Positions 31,561 through 37,698 of a stretch of 53,923 nt of DNA are shown here, in pieces; positions within the stretch are counted from its first letter, which is position 1, and every line of letters begins with the position of its first letter. The stretch is from a virus. The notes below the pieces were generated by a model that made no database searches, was not told where the DNA came from, and saw only the letters and a program-made list of their open reading frames with translations. The DNA is taken from the IMG/VR virus record IMGVR_UViG_3300009108_000013, positions 1-53,923 of that record. One strand, 5' to 3'. Made by a program: the position numbers and the translations under genes.

Positions 31561-31629
31561 AGTATACACGCCGGGTGTGACACTGTCAAGTCAGCCCGAT
31601 TTGACATTGTCTCACCCATGTGCTATACT
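31561..31629. promoter_or_regulatory. Divergent promoter module 1
   Basis: Left (minus) promoter TATACT 31566-31561 with TGTCAA/TTGACA 31589-31584; right (plus) TTGACA 31601-31606 and TATACT 31624-31629; both spacers 17. The two -35 boxes are 11 bases apart. Right spacer TTGTCTCACCCATGTGC. Confidence 0.85.
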
Positions 31630-31634
31630 TACTT

Positions 31635-31690
31635 TATCGGGTCAACGGACCTGCTGTATCACAGCGATACGTCACTGCTTTGCGCGTCCC
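31635..31690 (+). ncRNA. Short structured RNA from divergent module 1
   Basis: Right-arm transcript has no ATG ORF. It contains GGUC-AACG-GACC and GUAUC-ACAGC-GAUAC, and then runs into the GCGTC dyad element. About 55-70 nt. Could be an orphan leader or a regulatory RNA. Confidence 0.4.
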
Positions 31691-31747
31691 GCCTTATTTA
31701 GCCCCGCTGTTGGTGCGTGGGTTCGGGGCTGATTCGGGACGCGGAAA
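31682..31747. repeat. GCGTC...TTTAGCCCCG...CGGGGCTGATT...GACGCG dyad element, copy 1
   Basis: Outer words GCGTC and GACGC, inner TTTAGCCCCG and CGGGGCTGATT. Sits between convergent transcripts, next to GC hairpins. Same arrangement recurs at 32369, 32866, 33514, 34217, 34864, 39131, 39757 and 40569. Confidence 0.75.
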
Positions 31748-31774
31748 AGGGGGGGGCCGAAGCCCCCCCAGTTC

Positions 31775-31981
31775 TCAGTAGACATACGGCCCTTCGACGC
31801 CGGGGATCGTATCCCCGCACGAATCGCAGGGGGTGTCGAACTCCAGTTCGTGGCAGCCGTCCCAACCGGCGTAGTCCACGTTCTGGTTCTGGCACCAACT
31901 CCGGTGGCAGTAATCGCCGCAGAAGTAGACCCGATCCATAACGTCGCCGTTGGTGTCGTCAATGTCATGCTTGTGCGCCAT
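31775..31981 (-). CDS. Cys-rich zinc-binding protein
   Basis: 68 residues; AGGAGACTGTC precedes ATG. FCGDYCHRSWC and DTPCDSCGDTI provide six Cys plus His, probably one or two zinc sites. MAHKHDIDDTNGD opening. Leader contains the shared GTTGACAACT word. Unknown role. Confidence 0.65.
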   Translation of the reverse strand: MAHKHDIDDTNGDVMDRVYFCGDYCHRSWCQNQNVDYAGWDGCHELEFDTPCDSCGDTIPGVEGPYVY

Positions 31982-32031
31982 GACAGTCTCCTATTCAGTT
32001 GTCAACGTGACCCTTCCGGCCACTGAGAACA

Positions 32032-32103
32032 AGTCTAGCACCCCGGTATGACAGTCACCAAGTCGGGGGCCGGTTTGACAATGTCGCACCAGTATGCTAT
32101 ACT
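32032..32103. promoter_or_regulatory. Divergent promoter module 2
   Basis: Minus side TAGACT (32037-32032) with a weaker -35 (TTGGTG); plus side TTGACA 32075-32080, 17-base spacer ATGTCGCACCAGTATGC, TATACT 32098-32103. Confidence 0.8.
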
Positions 32104-32107
32104 TATT

Positions 32108-32370
32108 GTTGTTGGGGAGAGAAAACCCCAACGCGAGGGTTTCTAGAAACCACAGAAACCCCCCGATTCCACAGGAACTAGGCTAGTTCTTTACCAGAAC
32201 CGCCAGTGTCGATGGGACAGGGACAGAAAGGACGAAAGTCCGCCACGGAGACAGTAGCCCGATTGTAGGGTTTGAGGCCAAACGCTGGGTCCGCAACGCA
32301 GTTCCTCCACCCCACGCACGAAAGCGTGAAACGAACTAGAAGTCCTGACACGGAAGCGGGGGGTTTTTGC
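32108..32370 (+). ncRNA. About 260-nt highly structured RNA
   Basis: Transcribed from module 2. 5' hairpins UUGGGG...CCCCAA (32112-32131) and GGUUUCU-AGAAACC (32138-32151); a long-range helix AAACCCCCCG (32156-32165) with CGGGGGGUUU (32357-32366), whose 3' strand runs into a U-tract as terminator; inside it CUAGUUC (32183-32189) can pair with GAACUAG (32333-32339), plus GGAC-GAAA-GUCC, GUUUG-AGGC-CAAAC and CACG-AAAG-CGUG hairpins. No ORF with ribosome site. The compact, closed domain suggests a functional RNA. No family recognised (RNase P considered and not supported). Confidence 0.6.
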
Positions 32371-32436
32371 GCGTCTGGTCTTATTTAGCCCCGCCGGTTG
32401 GTGCGAGGGCCGGGGCGTGTCGGGGCGCGAAAAAAG
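32369..32436. repeat. GCGTC/GACGC dyad element, copy 2
   Basis: GCGCGTCTGG...TTTAGCCCCGCC...GGCCGGGGCG...CGGGGCGCG. Lies between the structured RNA and the convergent 50-residue gene. Confidence 0.65.
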
Positions 32437-32459
32437 GAGGGCCGAAGCCCTCCTTCTCC

Positions 32460-32612
32460 CTACTTGCTAGCCGGGAACATTTCCATCCCGACCGGTACGC
32501 CATCGACGTACTTCGTACAAACAACACACGGGTATGGTCCCATCATGTTGCCGTCGCAGTTCCCCTCGCACTCGTACTGAATGCGAGCGGTATTCCGTAG
32601 GCGCTTTGCCAT
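32460..32612 (-). CDS. 50-residue Cys-containing protein
   Basis: MAKRLRNTARIQYECEGNCD ... YPCVVCTKYVDGVPVGMEMF; C-x3-C and C-x2-C make a probable zinc knuckle. AAAGGAGCATCCG precedes ATG 32612. Left arm of divergent module 3. Confidence 0.6.
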   Translation of the reverse strand: MAKRLRNTARIQYECEGNCDGNMMGPYPCVVCTKYVDGVPVGMEMFPASK

Positions 32613-32660
32613 CGGATGCTCCTTTATGTAGTTGTCAATGGCCCCTCGGCCACTAGAACA

Positions 32661-32729
32661 AGTATAGCAGACTAGTGTGACAGTGTCAAATCGGCCTGAC
32701 TTGACTATGTCTCATCCGTGTGATGGAAT
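32661..32729. promoter_or_regulatory. Divergent promoter module 3 (weak right arm)
   Basis: Minus TTGACA (32689-32684), TATACT (32666-32661). Plus TTGACT 32701-32706, but the -10 position reads TGGAAT, so the right arm should be weaker. Confidence 0.65.
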
Positions 32730-32767
32730 AGTTTTATTCCGCAAGGAGCGGATACAGAAAGGAAACG

Positions 32768-32848
32768 ATGGTATTCCTACCATTACTGCCCATCGTGACC
32801 GTTTGCGCGGCGCTTTGGTTGGTGTGTTCTGACCGGTTCACCGGTTAG
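32768..32848 (+). CDS. 26-residue membrane peptide
   Basis: AGAAAGGAAACG precedes ATG. The peptide MVFLPLLPIVTVCAALWLVC then SDRFTG is a single hydrophobic helix. Right-arm product of module 3. Similar in style to the peptide at 43808. Confidence 0.5.
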   Translation: MVFLPLLPIVTVCAALWLVCSDRFTG

Positions 32849-32865
32849 TCCACCGCCCCCCTTCA

Positions 32866-32939
32866 CGGGGGGGCAGCCATTTAGCCCCGGTACTGGAGCG
32901 GGAGTCGGGGCTGATCGACTTGACTCCAGACGCGCAGAA
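32866..32939. repeat. GCGTC/GACGC dyad element, copy 3
   Basis: CACGGGGGGG hairpin, then TTTAGCCCCGG...CGGGGCTGATC...AGACGCG; the left GCGTC half is degraded. Between convergent transcripts. Confidence 0.55.
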
Positions 32940-32976
32940 GCGCCACCCTTTCGGATGGCGCTCCTATTTCTTCGAC

Positions 32977-33291
32977 CTACCAGCCTGACGCTGCCAGAGC
33001 ATCTTCTTCCGTGACGACGAACCATTCTCCGTCCATCCACATCGAAGTCACTCCAAACGATGAAACATGCTCATGGAAAGCATCTTCCACTTCGTCCGCG
33101 ATCTCCATCGCTACGTCTGGAATGTTGGCAATCGTCCAACCACGGTCGTAGGCACGCATGATGCGCTTCTGCGATTCCGTGGCGTAGTCGTCCAACACGT
33201 TCAGAACCAGATGCGAAATCGCACGCCAGCCGTGAGTGCCATCAACGTGGCAGCCCAGATCGAATCCGATCACATTGCTGTAGTTCAGCAT
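32977..33291 (-). CDS. Small acidic protein, unknown
   Basis: 104 residues; AATAGGAGACACC precedes ATG in the shared GTTGACAACTAAATAGGAG leader. MLNYSNVIGFDLGCHVDGTH, helices in the middle and EWFVVTEEDALAASGW at the end. Unknown function. Confidence 0.65.
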   Translation of the reverse strand: MLNYSNVIGFDLGCHVDGTHGWRAISHLVLNVLDDYATESQKRIMRAYDRGWTIANIPDVAMEIADEVEDAFHEHVSSFGVTSMWMDGEWFVVTEEDALAASGW

Positions 33292-33353
33292 GGTGTCTCC
33301 TATTTAGTTGTCAACGCAGATGGTGTCCCATCCACTAGATACAAGTATAGCAG

Positions 33354-33412
33354 ATAGGTGTGACAGCGTCTAATCGGCCCAGTTTGACAATGTCACACTG
33401 GTATGCTATACT
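33354..33412. promoter_or_regulatory. Divergent promoter module 4
   Basis: Minus -10 TATACT (33359-33354) with a degenerate -35; plus TTGACA 33384-33389, spacer ATGTCACACTGGTATGC, TATACT 33407-33412. Confidence 0.8.
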
Positions 33413-33415
33413 TAC

Positions 33416-33515
33416 TTGTGAAGAAAGCGATGAGACAATGCGTATCAGCGCCATTCGACCCGATTAGGGAACTAGCAACAGGCGAATACGTCCTTTCGAT
33501 CTCGTCGCTTTTTTC
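33416..33515 (+). ncRNA. 100-nt rod-shaped RNA
   Basis: Ends pair: AGCGAUGAGA (33426-33435) with UCUCGUCGCU (33500-33509), extended by AAA/UUU, followed by CGUAU (33441) with AUACG (33486) and CGCC (33449) with GGCG (33481). The 3' strand ends in a run of U, so the rod is its own terminator. A 32-codon frame exists but has a poor ribosome site. Rod with internal loops resembles a small regulatory RNA. Confidence 0.55.
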
Positions 33516-33575
33516 GCGTCTTGTTTAGCCCCGCAGCCAGCAGCGGGGATCGGGACTGATTCAGGACGCGGAAAA
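33514..33575. repeat. GCGTC/GACGC dyad element, copy 4
   Basis: CGCGTCTTGTTTAGCCCCGC ... CGGGACTGATT..GGACGCG, one of the best-preserved copies. Between the rod RNA and the convergent 96-residue gene. Confidence 0.75.
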
Positions 33576-33600
33576 GGGAGGGCTTTCGCCCTCCCCCTTC

Positions 33601-33891
33601 TCAGACTGTAACTCCGTGAACGAATCGTGAGTAGTTCACGATCCACTCGTCGGTGCCGTTCAGCAGTCGGGCGTTCTCTAGAACGTCCTTCCGGTAAACG
33701 TCTCCCAAGTCGAATCCACCGAATGTGTGCGGGGACGAGACGTAGCAGAACCACCGGGAGTAGCCATCCTCGTTGTCCGGATGCTGGTAGGTCTTTACGA
33801 CGTACCAAGTCCATCCTGCGTCATTGACGTAGGTGGCGTAGGGATCGTCTTGTGGGACGATGCGCCCGAACGGATTGGTCTTACGAGCCAT
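33601..33891 (-). CDS. Small protein, unknown
   Basis: 96 residues: MARKTNPFGRIVPQDDPYAT, WTWYVVKTYQHP, FCYVSSPHTFGGFDLGDVYR and NGTDEWIVNYSRFVHGVTV. Beta-rich and aromatic. Shared AATAGGAGACAC leader. No motif. Confidence 0.65.
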   Translation of the reverse strand: MARKTNPFGRIVPQDDPYATYVNDAGWTWYVVKTYQHPDNEDGYSRWFCYVSSPHTFGGFDLGDVYRKDVLENARLLNGTDEWIVNYSRFVHGVTV

Positions 33892-33942
33892 GATGTGTCT
33901 CCTATTTAGTTGTCAACGTGACCGGGTCGGCCACTAAGAGAG

Positions 33943-34011
33943 AGTCTAGCATACTGGTGTGACACTGTCAACTCGGCCCAGTTTGACACTGTCCTACCCA
34001 TGTGCTATACT
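33943..34011. promoter_or_regulatory. Divergent promoter module 5
   Basis: Minus TAGACT (33948-33943) with TTGACA (about 33971-33966); plus TTGACA 33983-33988, spacer CTGTCCTACCCATGTGC, TATACT 34006-34011. Confidence 0.85.
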
Positions 34012-34067
34012 TATTGTTGTTGGAGGGGCCAGAAAGTGCCCCACTGATTCACCCAAGGAGGTGAGAC

Positions 34068-34187
34068 ATGAATCCAGCAGGAGACGAACTGGACTACGAA
34101 GCCCTCGCGGCTGAGTGGTACGGGCCGGACCCCAGCCGTTGGGACGACGATCCGTCGCCCTACGCGGGGACTTACTCTGAGGAGTAA
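34068..34187 (+). CDS. 39-residue acidic microprotein
   Basis: AAGGAGGTGAGAC precedes ATG, a full anti-Shine-Dalgarno match. The peptide starts MNPAGDELDYEALAAEWYGP and is rich in D, E, W, Y and P. Right-arm product of module 5, terminated at 34195. Similar in style to the products at 38799 and 39583. Small acidic phage peptides often mimic nucleic acid or bind host enzymes; that is inference. Confidence 0.7.
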   Translation: MNPAGDELDYEALAAEWYGPDPSRWDDDPSPYAGTYSEE

Positions 34188-34194
34188 GCCGGTG

Positions 34195-34216
34195 AACCCC
34201 CCGAAAGGGGGGTTTT
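34195..34216 (+). terminator. Intrinsic terminator
   Basis: AACCCCCC-GAAA-GGGGGGTTTT, after the 39-residue gene. Confidence 0.85.
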
Positions 34217-34284
34217 CCCGCGTCCGGGTGCGCCCCGCAGGCAGTTGGGGGGGCGGGGCTGATTGACTTGGCTCTAGACGCGAC
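34217..34284. repeat. GCGTC/GACGC dyad element, copy 5
   Basis: CGCGTCCGGG...GCCCCGC...GCGGGGCTGATT...AGACGCG between convergent transcripts. Confidence 0.7.
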
Positions 34285-34317
34285 GAAGGGGAGAGGCTTT
34301 CGCCCCTCCCCTTTCGC

Positions 34318-34533
34318 TCAGCCCACCAAGTCGCTGTTGCGCTTGATGTAGTTAGCCAGTTGGCCCATCGACTTCGTGACCGTGAAAGTCGCCATCGCTG
34401 CGAAAGCGTTGAGATTCTCGTAACGGTACTCCGTGTCGCCCCACAGGATCGCTGCGTCGCCGTTCACCCAGAGGGTGATCAGACGGGCACCGCTTGTGGT
34501 GGGGTGCTGGATGGTACACATTGGGATGTGCAT
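34318..34533 (-). CDS. Small protein, unknown
   Basis: 71 residues; AATAGGAGACAGAGG precedes ATG. MHIPMCTIQHPTTSGARLIT, LWVNGDAAILWGDTEYRYE and a helical end. Beta-rich first half. No motif. Confidence 0.6.
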   Translation of the reverse strand: MHIPMCTIQHPTTSGARLITLWVNGDAAILWGDTEYRYENLNAFAAMATFTVTKSMGQLANYIKRNSDLVG

Positions 34534-34588
34534 CCTCTGTCTCCTATTTAGTTGTCAACGTGGGTAGCAGTTGCTCCCACTAGAAACA

Positions 34589-34659
34589 AGTATAGCATAC
34601 CAGTGTGACAGTGTCAAGTCGGGGGCCGGTTTGACAGTGTCATACCCATGTGCTATACT
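34589..34659. promoter_or_regulatory. Divergent promoter module 6
   Basis: Minus TATACT (34594-34589), TTGACA (34617-34612); plus TTGACA 34631-34636, spacer GTGTCATACCCATGTGC, TATACT 34654-34659. Near-palindromic over about 70 bases. Confidence 0.9.
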
Positions 34660-34706
34660 TATTCTCAGTGGCTACCGGCCACGACAACTACAACTTAGGA
34701 GACACG

Positions 34707-34832
34707 ATGGACTACGACGCTTGGCTAGAAGCGCCCTACATGGAAGAAGGGTGCGAATGCGACGGCGGTTGCCATAGATGCGATGCCATACTGGCCGAAG
34801 ATTACCACTGGTCTACGGACCCAAGAGTCTAA
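34707..34832 (+). CDS. 41-residue acidic Cys-rich microprotein
   Basis: TTAGGAGACACG precedes ATG. MDYDAWLEAPYMEEGCECDG then GCHRCDAIL; C-x-C-x4-C-x2-C may bind one metal. Right-arm product of module 6. Confidence 0.7.
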   Translation: MDYDAWLEAPYMEEGCECDGGCHRCDAILAEDYHWSTDPRV

Positions 34833-34840
34833 AGAAACGG

Positions 34841-34865
34841 GGGGAGCCGAAAGGCTCCCCTCTTT
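34841..34865 (+). terminator. Intrinsic terminator
   Basis: GGGGAGCC-GAAA-GGCTCCCC then TCTTTC. Confidence 0.75.
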
Positions 34866-34924
34866 CGCGTCCCCCCTCAGTCCGCCCCGGAAGTCGCAAC
34901 AAAAAGCGGGGCTAGACGCGCAGA
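34864..34924. repeat. GCGTC/GACGC dyad element, copy 6
   Basis: CGCGTCCC...TCCGCCCCGG...GCGGGGCTAGACGCG, between two opposing terminators. Confidence 0.65.
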
Positions 34925-35206
34925 AACCCCCTTTCGGGGGATCTGGCTCGGGGGCTAGTCGGCGTCCATCTCTGGATCACCGCTTCCGCGAATGCGCCGG
35001 TTCTTCGCAACAACGCCATTTCAGGGTTGCTGGCCGGTTCTCGGCTGGCGTGGTATTCGCCAGCACTTAGACATTGGGGGAGAGCCGCTTTACTCAGCCG
35101 TGGTGACTGAGTGACAGATACCATCCTGTCACGGACTCGCCTTGAGCGCGACTCAGGCTATGTCCCCCTCCGATTCGCCTGCCTATTGGCAGGGCTTCGA
35201 TCTGTT
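34924..35206 (-). ncRNA. About 280-nt structured RNA with own promoter and terminator
   Basis: Runs from the promoter at 35213-35241 to the hairpin GAUCCCCC-GAAA-GGGGGUUU (34942-34924). Inside are CCUGCC/GGCAGG, CCUGAG...CUCAAGG, GACAG...CUGUC, CUCAG...CUGAG, GCUGGCG...CGCCAGC and a long-range GGGGGA/UCCCCC. A 70-codon frame exists but has no ribosome site and reads through the terminator. No RNA family recognised. Confidence 0.5.
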
Positions 35207-35212
35207 AGTAAT

Positions 35213-35241
35213 AGTATAGCACATAGGTGCGACACTGTCAA
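35213..35241 (-). promoter_or_regulatory. Promoter of the 280-nt RNA
   Basis: Minus TTGACA (35241-35236), spacer GTGTCGCACCTATGTGC, TATACT (35218-35213). Confidence 0.85.
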
Positions 35242-35242
35242 G

Positions 35243-35310
35243 TCCTCCAGCGGAGAATCGAACTCCTACAACCCATACTGGCGTTGCCCACTCCTCTACA
35301 TGACTGGAAG
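35243..35310 (-). ncRNA. 68-nt tRNA-like fragment (acceptor plus T-arm)
   Basis: Minus strand. CUUCCAG (35310-35304) pairs with CUGGAGG (35250-35244, one G-U), discriminator A; T-arm GGAG-UUCGAUU-CUCC. A helix CAAC/GUUG with CCA-GUA-UGG inside replaces a normal anticodon arm, and no D-arm is visible. Shares GCGGAGAAUCGAACUCC (complement) with the RNA at 31114. It lies after the 71-residue gene in the same transcript. Not a canonical tRNA. Confidence 0.4.
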
Positions 35311-35354
35311 GTGTTTCGACCGGTTCTGTTGCCACCCCCGGTCAGGGCCGATTC

Positions 35355-35570
35355 TCAGTCAGTGAAGATGTCGCGTGGCGTGATGCCAAGCGCTGCGTAG
35401 CGCCTCGCCCGTTCCGCTTCCACGGCCCGTACTTGCGCCTTGCGTGCCCGCTCCGCTCCCCAAGTGCGACGGTAGGTCGCTTTCGCTGCCCGGTAGGCGT
35501 GATTGCCTCCAAGCGTGGCGAGGGTTGCGAACATCGCTGCGACTGCGTCGGTGTCCTGCTTCGTTGCCAT
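35355..35570 (-). CDS. Arg/Ala-rich helical protein, leaderless
   Basis: 71 residues, MATKQDTDAVAAMFATLATL then basic helices (KATYRRTWGAERARKAQVRA) and ITPRDIFTD. The -10 TATAAT (35582-35577) is 6 bases before ATG, so the mRNA should start at the ATG. Basic helical character suggests nucleic-acid binding. Confidence 0.65.
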   Translation of the reverse strand: MATKQDTDAVAAMFATLATLGGNHAYRAAKATYRRTWGAERARKAQVRAVEAERARRYAALGITPRDIFTD

Positions 35571-35576
35571 GTAGGT

Positions 35577-35645
35577 ATTATAGCACCCCTGTGTGACATT
35601 GTCAAGTCAGCCCGATTTGACACTGTCATACCAGTGTGCTATACT
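35577..35645. promoter_or_regulatory. Divergent promoter module 7
   Basis: Minus TATAAT (35582-35577) with TTGACA (about 35605-35600), leaderless; plus TTGACA 35617-35622, spacer CTGTCATACCAGTGTGC, TATACT 35640-35645. Confidence 0.9.
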
Positions 35646-35694
35646 GTTTCTTAGTGGGGAAGCGCCCCACTTGTTGACAACAAGAGGAGACAAC

Positions 35695-35934
35695 ATGCAG
35701 TTCAGCATGTACACCCATGAGGGCGACAGGATGGTCCTAGCGTCCCTCCAGCGCCAACTGGAGATCGTCCTGTCCTTCACCCACGCAGTCACTGCGGAGG
35801 CGCTGGTAGGGCGAGTCGAAGCGGAGGTGACAGCGTGTGGTCACCCTGAGGTGACTGACACAGCGGTCAGGGAGTGGATTTACACCTATCTTGAGAACGA
35901 GGGCCACATCGTTCAGACGGAAGTGATCGTCTGA
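35695..35934 (+). CDS. Small helical protein, unknown
   Basis: 79 residues from ATG 35695, after AGAGGAGACAAC; the longer open frame runs into the promoter. MQFSMYTHEGDRMVLASLQR and TDTAVREWIYTYLENEGHIV suggest a compact helical (perhaps winged-helix) fold. Leader contains TTGACAAC as in the left-arm genes. LexA-type site directly after the stop. Confidence 0.65.
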   Translation: MQFSMYTHEGDRMVLASLQRQLEIVLSFTHAVTAEALVGRVEAEVTACGHPEVTDTAVREWIYTYLENEGHIVQTEVIV

Positions 35935-35950
35935 TCGAACAGGTGTTCGG
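35935..35950. promoter_or_regulatory. LexA-like box
   Basis: TCGAACAGGTGTTCGG, a CGAAC-N4-GTTCG core, starts at the stop codon of the 79-residue gene and precedes a GGAGG...CCTCC hairpin. Confidence 0.55.
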
Positions 35951-36031
35951 AGGGGGGGGCGAAAGCCTCCCCTCCACCCCTTTAGCCCCGCTTCTTCAAG
36001 GAGGTCCACTACTCAACAGACTGCGGGGCTT

Positions 36032-36472
36032 ATGATGTCCTTCATGGCGATCAGTTACGAGAAGGCGCGCAAACTCTTTGGCAAGTTCATCTCGTTCAAC
36101 CAAATGTTGTCGGAACAAGTTGAAGTAGAAAACTATTATCAGTTCTCTTATCGTTTAGATACTTATCAACTTTGGGCTGACTGTGATGAAGAACATCTCC
36201 CTTCGTCCCGCATGTTGTGCGCCCATGCGGGGCTACACATGGCAATCGTGGATTCGGACAACAGATTGGAGCAGGCGGAGTTCGCTGTGATGATGGGGCC
36301 GTTTGATCTGATGCGTGGTGATGATCCTGAACTTCTTTATCGACAGATGACGAAGAGTGTGAAAGCGGTGATAGGGACGGCGCAACTTCATATTCACGCG
36401 TTGGGTTACCCGTGTCATGATGAGTGCCAGTGCGAATCCATAGTGAATGAAGAGAACTATCTTGGCCCCTAA
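36032..36472 (+). CDS. Unknown phage protein
   Basis: 146 residues (an ATG at 36044 is also possible). MMSFMAISYEKARKLFGKFI, helical central region, His/Cys-rich end (HIHALGYPCHDECQCESIV) that could bind metal. Weak ribosome site. First gene of the locus leading to primase 1. Confidence 0.55.
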   Translation: MMSFMAISYEKARKLFGKFISFNQMLSEQVEVENYYQFSYRLDTYQLWADCDEEHLPSSRMLCAHAGLHMAIVDSDNRLEQAEFAVMMGPFDLMRGDDPELLYRQMTKSVKAVIGTAQLHIHALGYPCHDECQCESIVNEENYLGP

Positions 36473-36548
36473 ACCCCGTATTAGCGCCTCTGTGGGCCAT
36501 GGGCGACGACTGCGCCAAAGCGATCAGTCGCGTGAGCCGAGCCCGACG

Positions 36549-36638
36549 ATGACCGTTAGTCGAATACTTATCGACCTACAAAATAACTGGAGTTTCTTTG
36601 CACCTCTTCCTTATAAGAAACGGTTGTACCACAAATGA
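36549..36638 (+). CDS. 29-residue peptide, paralogue of the 47-residue peptide at 51450
   Basis: MTVSRILIDLQNNWSFFAPL then PYKKRLYHK. The segment LIDLQ(N/K)NWSFFAP is shared with the minus-strand product at 51450-51593, and the DNA of 36566-36606 matches the complement of 51536-51576 at 40 of 41 bases. Stop overlaps the next ATG (ATGA). Two occurrences in frame, both coupled, argue it is translated. Confidence 0.55.
   Translation: MTVSRILIDLQNNWSFFAPLPYKKRLYHK
36566..36606. repeat. 41-bp repeat, copy A (inverted copy at 51536-51576)
   Basis: Starts ACTTATCGACCTACAAAA and ends GTTTCTTTGCACCTC. It differs at one base from the reverse complement of 51536-51576. Contains AAACTCCAGTTT-like symmetry (AACTGGAGTTT). 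Both copies lie near a primase gene. Confidence 0.8.
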
Positions 36639-36772
36639 TGCTTGAAGTAGAAAACCGTGAACGATGGCTCATACTGAGAGCCTTACGGCGACTAGGCAAC
36701 GACGACAACAACGTCAAACTCGCCATCGAAGCCATCGACCTGCTAGAAAGACTCATCGATGACTACGACTGA
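36635..36772 (+). CDS. 45-residue helical protein
   Basis: MMLEVENRERWLILRALRRL, then LAIEAIDLLERLIDDYD: two helices, acidic end. Coupled to the 29-residue peptide by ATGA and overlapping the next gene by 14 bases. Unknown role. Confidence 0.55.
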   Translation: MMLEVENRERWLILRALRRLGNDDNNVKLAIEAIDLLERLIDDYD

Positions 36773-36959
36773 ATACACGACAGCGATACTGTCCCCCGAC
36801 GAAACACGCCTCATCGCCCAAGCACTACACTACCTGCACGGCTCCGACCAAATCACAACAAATAAAGACATCATCGAAGCAGGGCAACTCGTCCAATACT
36901 TCGACAGAGCATCTGGGATGGAGAGGAAACAATGGAAGATGTCTCACGCCACACAATAA
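36759..36959 (+). CDS. 66-residue helical protein
   Basis: MTTTEYTTAILSPDETRLIA then QALHYLHGSDQITTNKDIIE; helical, no motif. Overlaps both neighbours (14 and 28 bases), so part of the primase 1 operon. Confidence 0.55.
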   Translation: MTTTEYTTAILSPDETRLIAQALHYLHGSDQITTNKDIIEAGQLVQYFDRASGMERKQWKMSHATQ

Positions 36960-37684
36960 ACCTGTTCGCCGCCCTATTCGCAGGCGGACACATCGCCACC
37001 GACGACCCCACGGACAATAAAGGGTTTCGCCCATGGGAAAACCCTGCCGGAGGATGGCACAAAGCAACAGGAGCAGGCTACACAACGGCTGTTGAAGACC
37101 ACCTCACCAACGCAGACAAACCCAACATCGGTGTTTACCCGTTGACACGACACAACACCGAAGACGACGCAGCCGTCTACGTCACCCAATGGGGGTGCGT
37201 AGACTTTGACGAAGGCGAAGAAGCCTCACTAGCCCACGCCGTCAACCTCCAGACTGTACTACAACAACTTCAAGTAACTTCATGGATAGAACGCTCCCGA
37301 TCCAAAGGCTACCACCTGTGGGTATTTTTTGAGGAACCACTCCCGGCGCGCAAAGTACGAGAAGGACTGATCGGTGCATGCAACGTAGTTGATGCACCGA
37401 CAGTGGAGGTCAACCCGAAACAGTTGGTGCTAACAGGGCAAGGACTAGGCAACGGGGTACGTTTGCCGTACGGTTATCCCCGAAATGAGCACCGAAACAT
37501 TGTTGTTTACGGTGGCGCAGACATGTCGTTGGATGGATTTGCGGAACTCGCATCGAAAACAAGGGTCACACCTGTTGCGTGGAATGCCGTCACAGCCTTG
37601 TACAGCCCCCCCAAGCCCGTCCCAGCCCCCAAAGTGACCTACACCTACGGTGGGGGGGGTCAGAATGGCCCTAAATCCGTTTGA
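36932..37684 (+). CDS. Archaeo-eukaryotic-type primase (TOTE/AEP-like), copy 1, short
   Basis: 250 residues. CVDFDEGEEA (Asp91, Asp93) is the metal-binding D-x-D; ERSRSKGYHLWVFF (His128) is the s-x-H nucleotide-binding motif; EVNPKQ follows as the third element: the order of AEP primases of the TOTE-conflict type. Makes primers or fills gaps. Clearly paralogous to 52689-53654 (FAALxxGGxIA, GVYPL, FxERSRSKGxHxWV) but lacks its C-terminal helical 100 residues, ending in a low-complexity PKPVPAPK-GGGG tail. Confidence 0.8.
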   Translation: MEDVSRHTINLFAALFAGGHIATDDPTDNKGFRPWENPAGGWHKATGAGYTTAVEDHLTNADKPNIGVYPLTRHNTEDDAAVYVTQWGCVDFDEGEEASLAHAVNLQTVLQQLQVTSWIERSRSKGYHLWVFFEEPLPARKVREGLIGACNVVDAPTVEVNPKQLVLTGQGLGNGVRLPYGYPRNEHRNIVVYGGADMSLDGFAELASKTRVTPVAWNAVTALYSPPKPVPAPKVTYTYGGGGQNGPKSV

Positions 37685-37698
37685 CCCCAGACGCGAAG

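Noticed and set aside
32108-32370. RNase P RNA or SRP RNA
   Set aside because: Pieces such as GACAGAAAG and GAAAGTCC resemble RNase P conserved words but occur in the wrong order and within one hairpin; the length is too short and no P4 pairing can be drawn. SRP domain IV words are also absent.
34912-35124. 70-codon minus-strand ORF
   Set aside because: No ribosome site, Arg/Ser/Pro-rich shadow composition, and it runs through the intrinsic terminator at 34924-34942.
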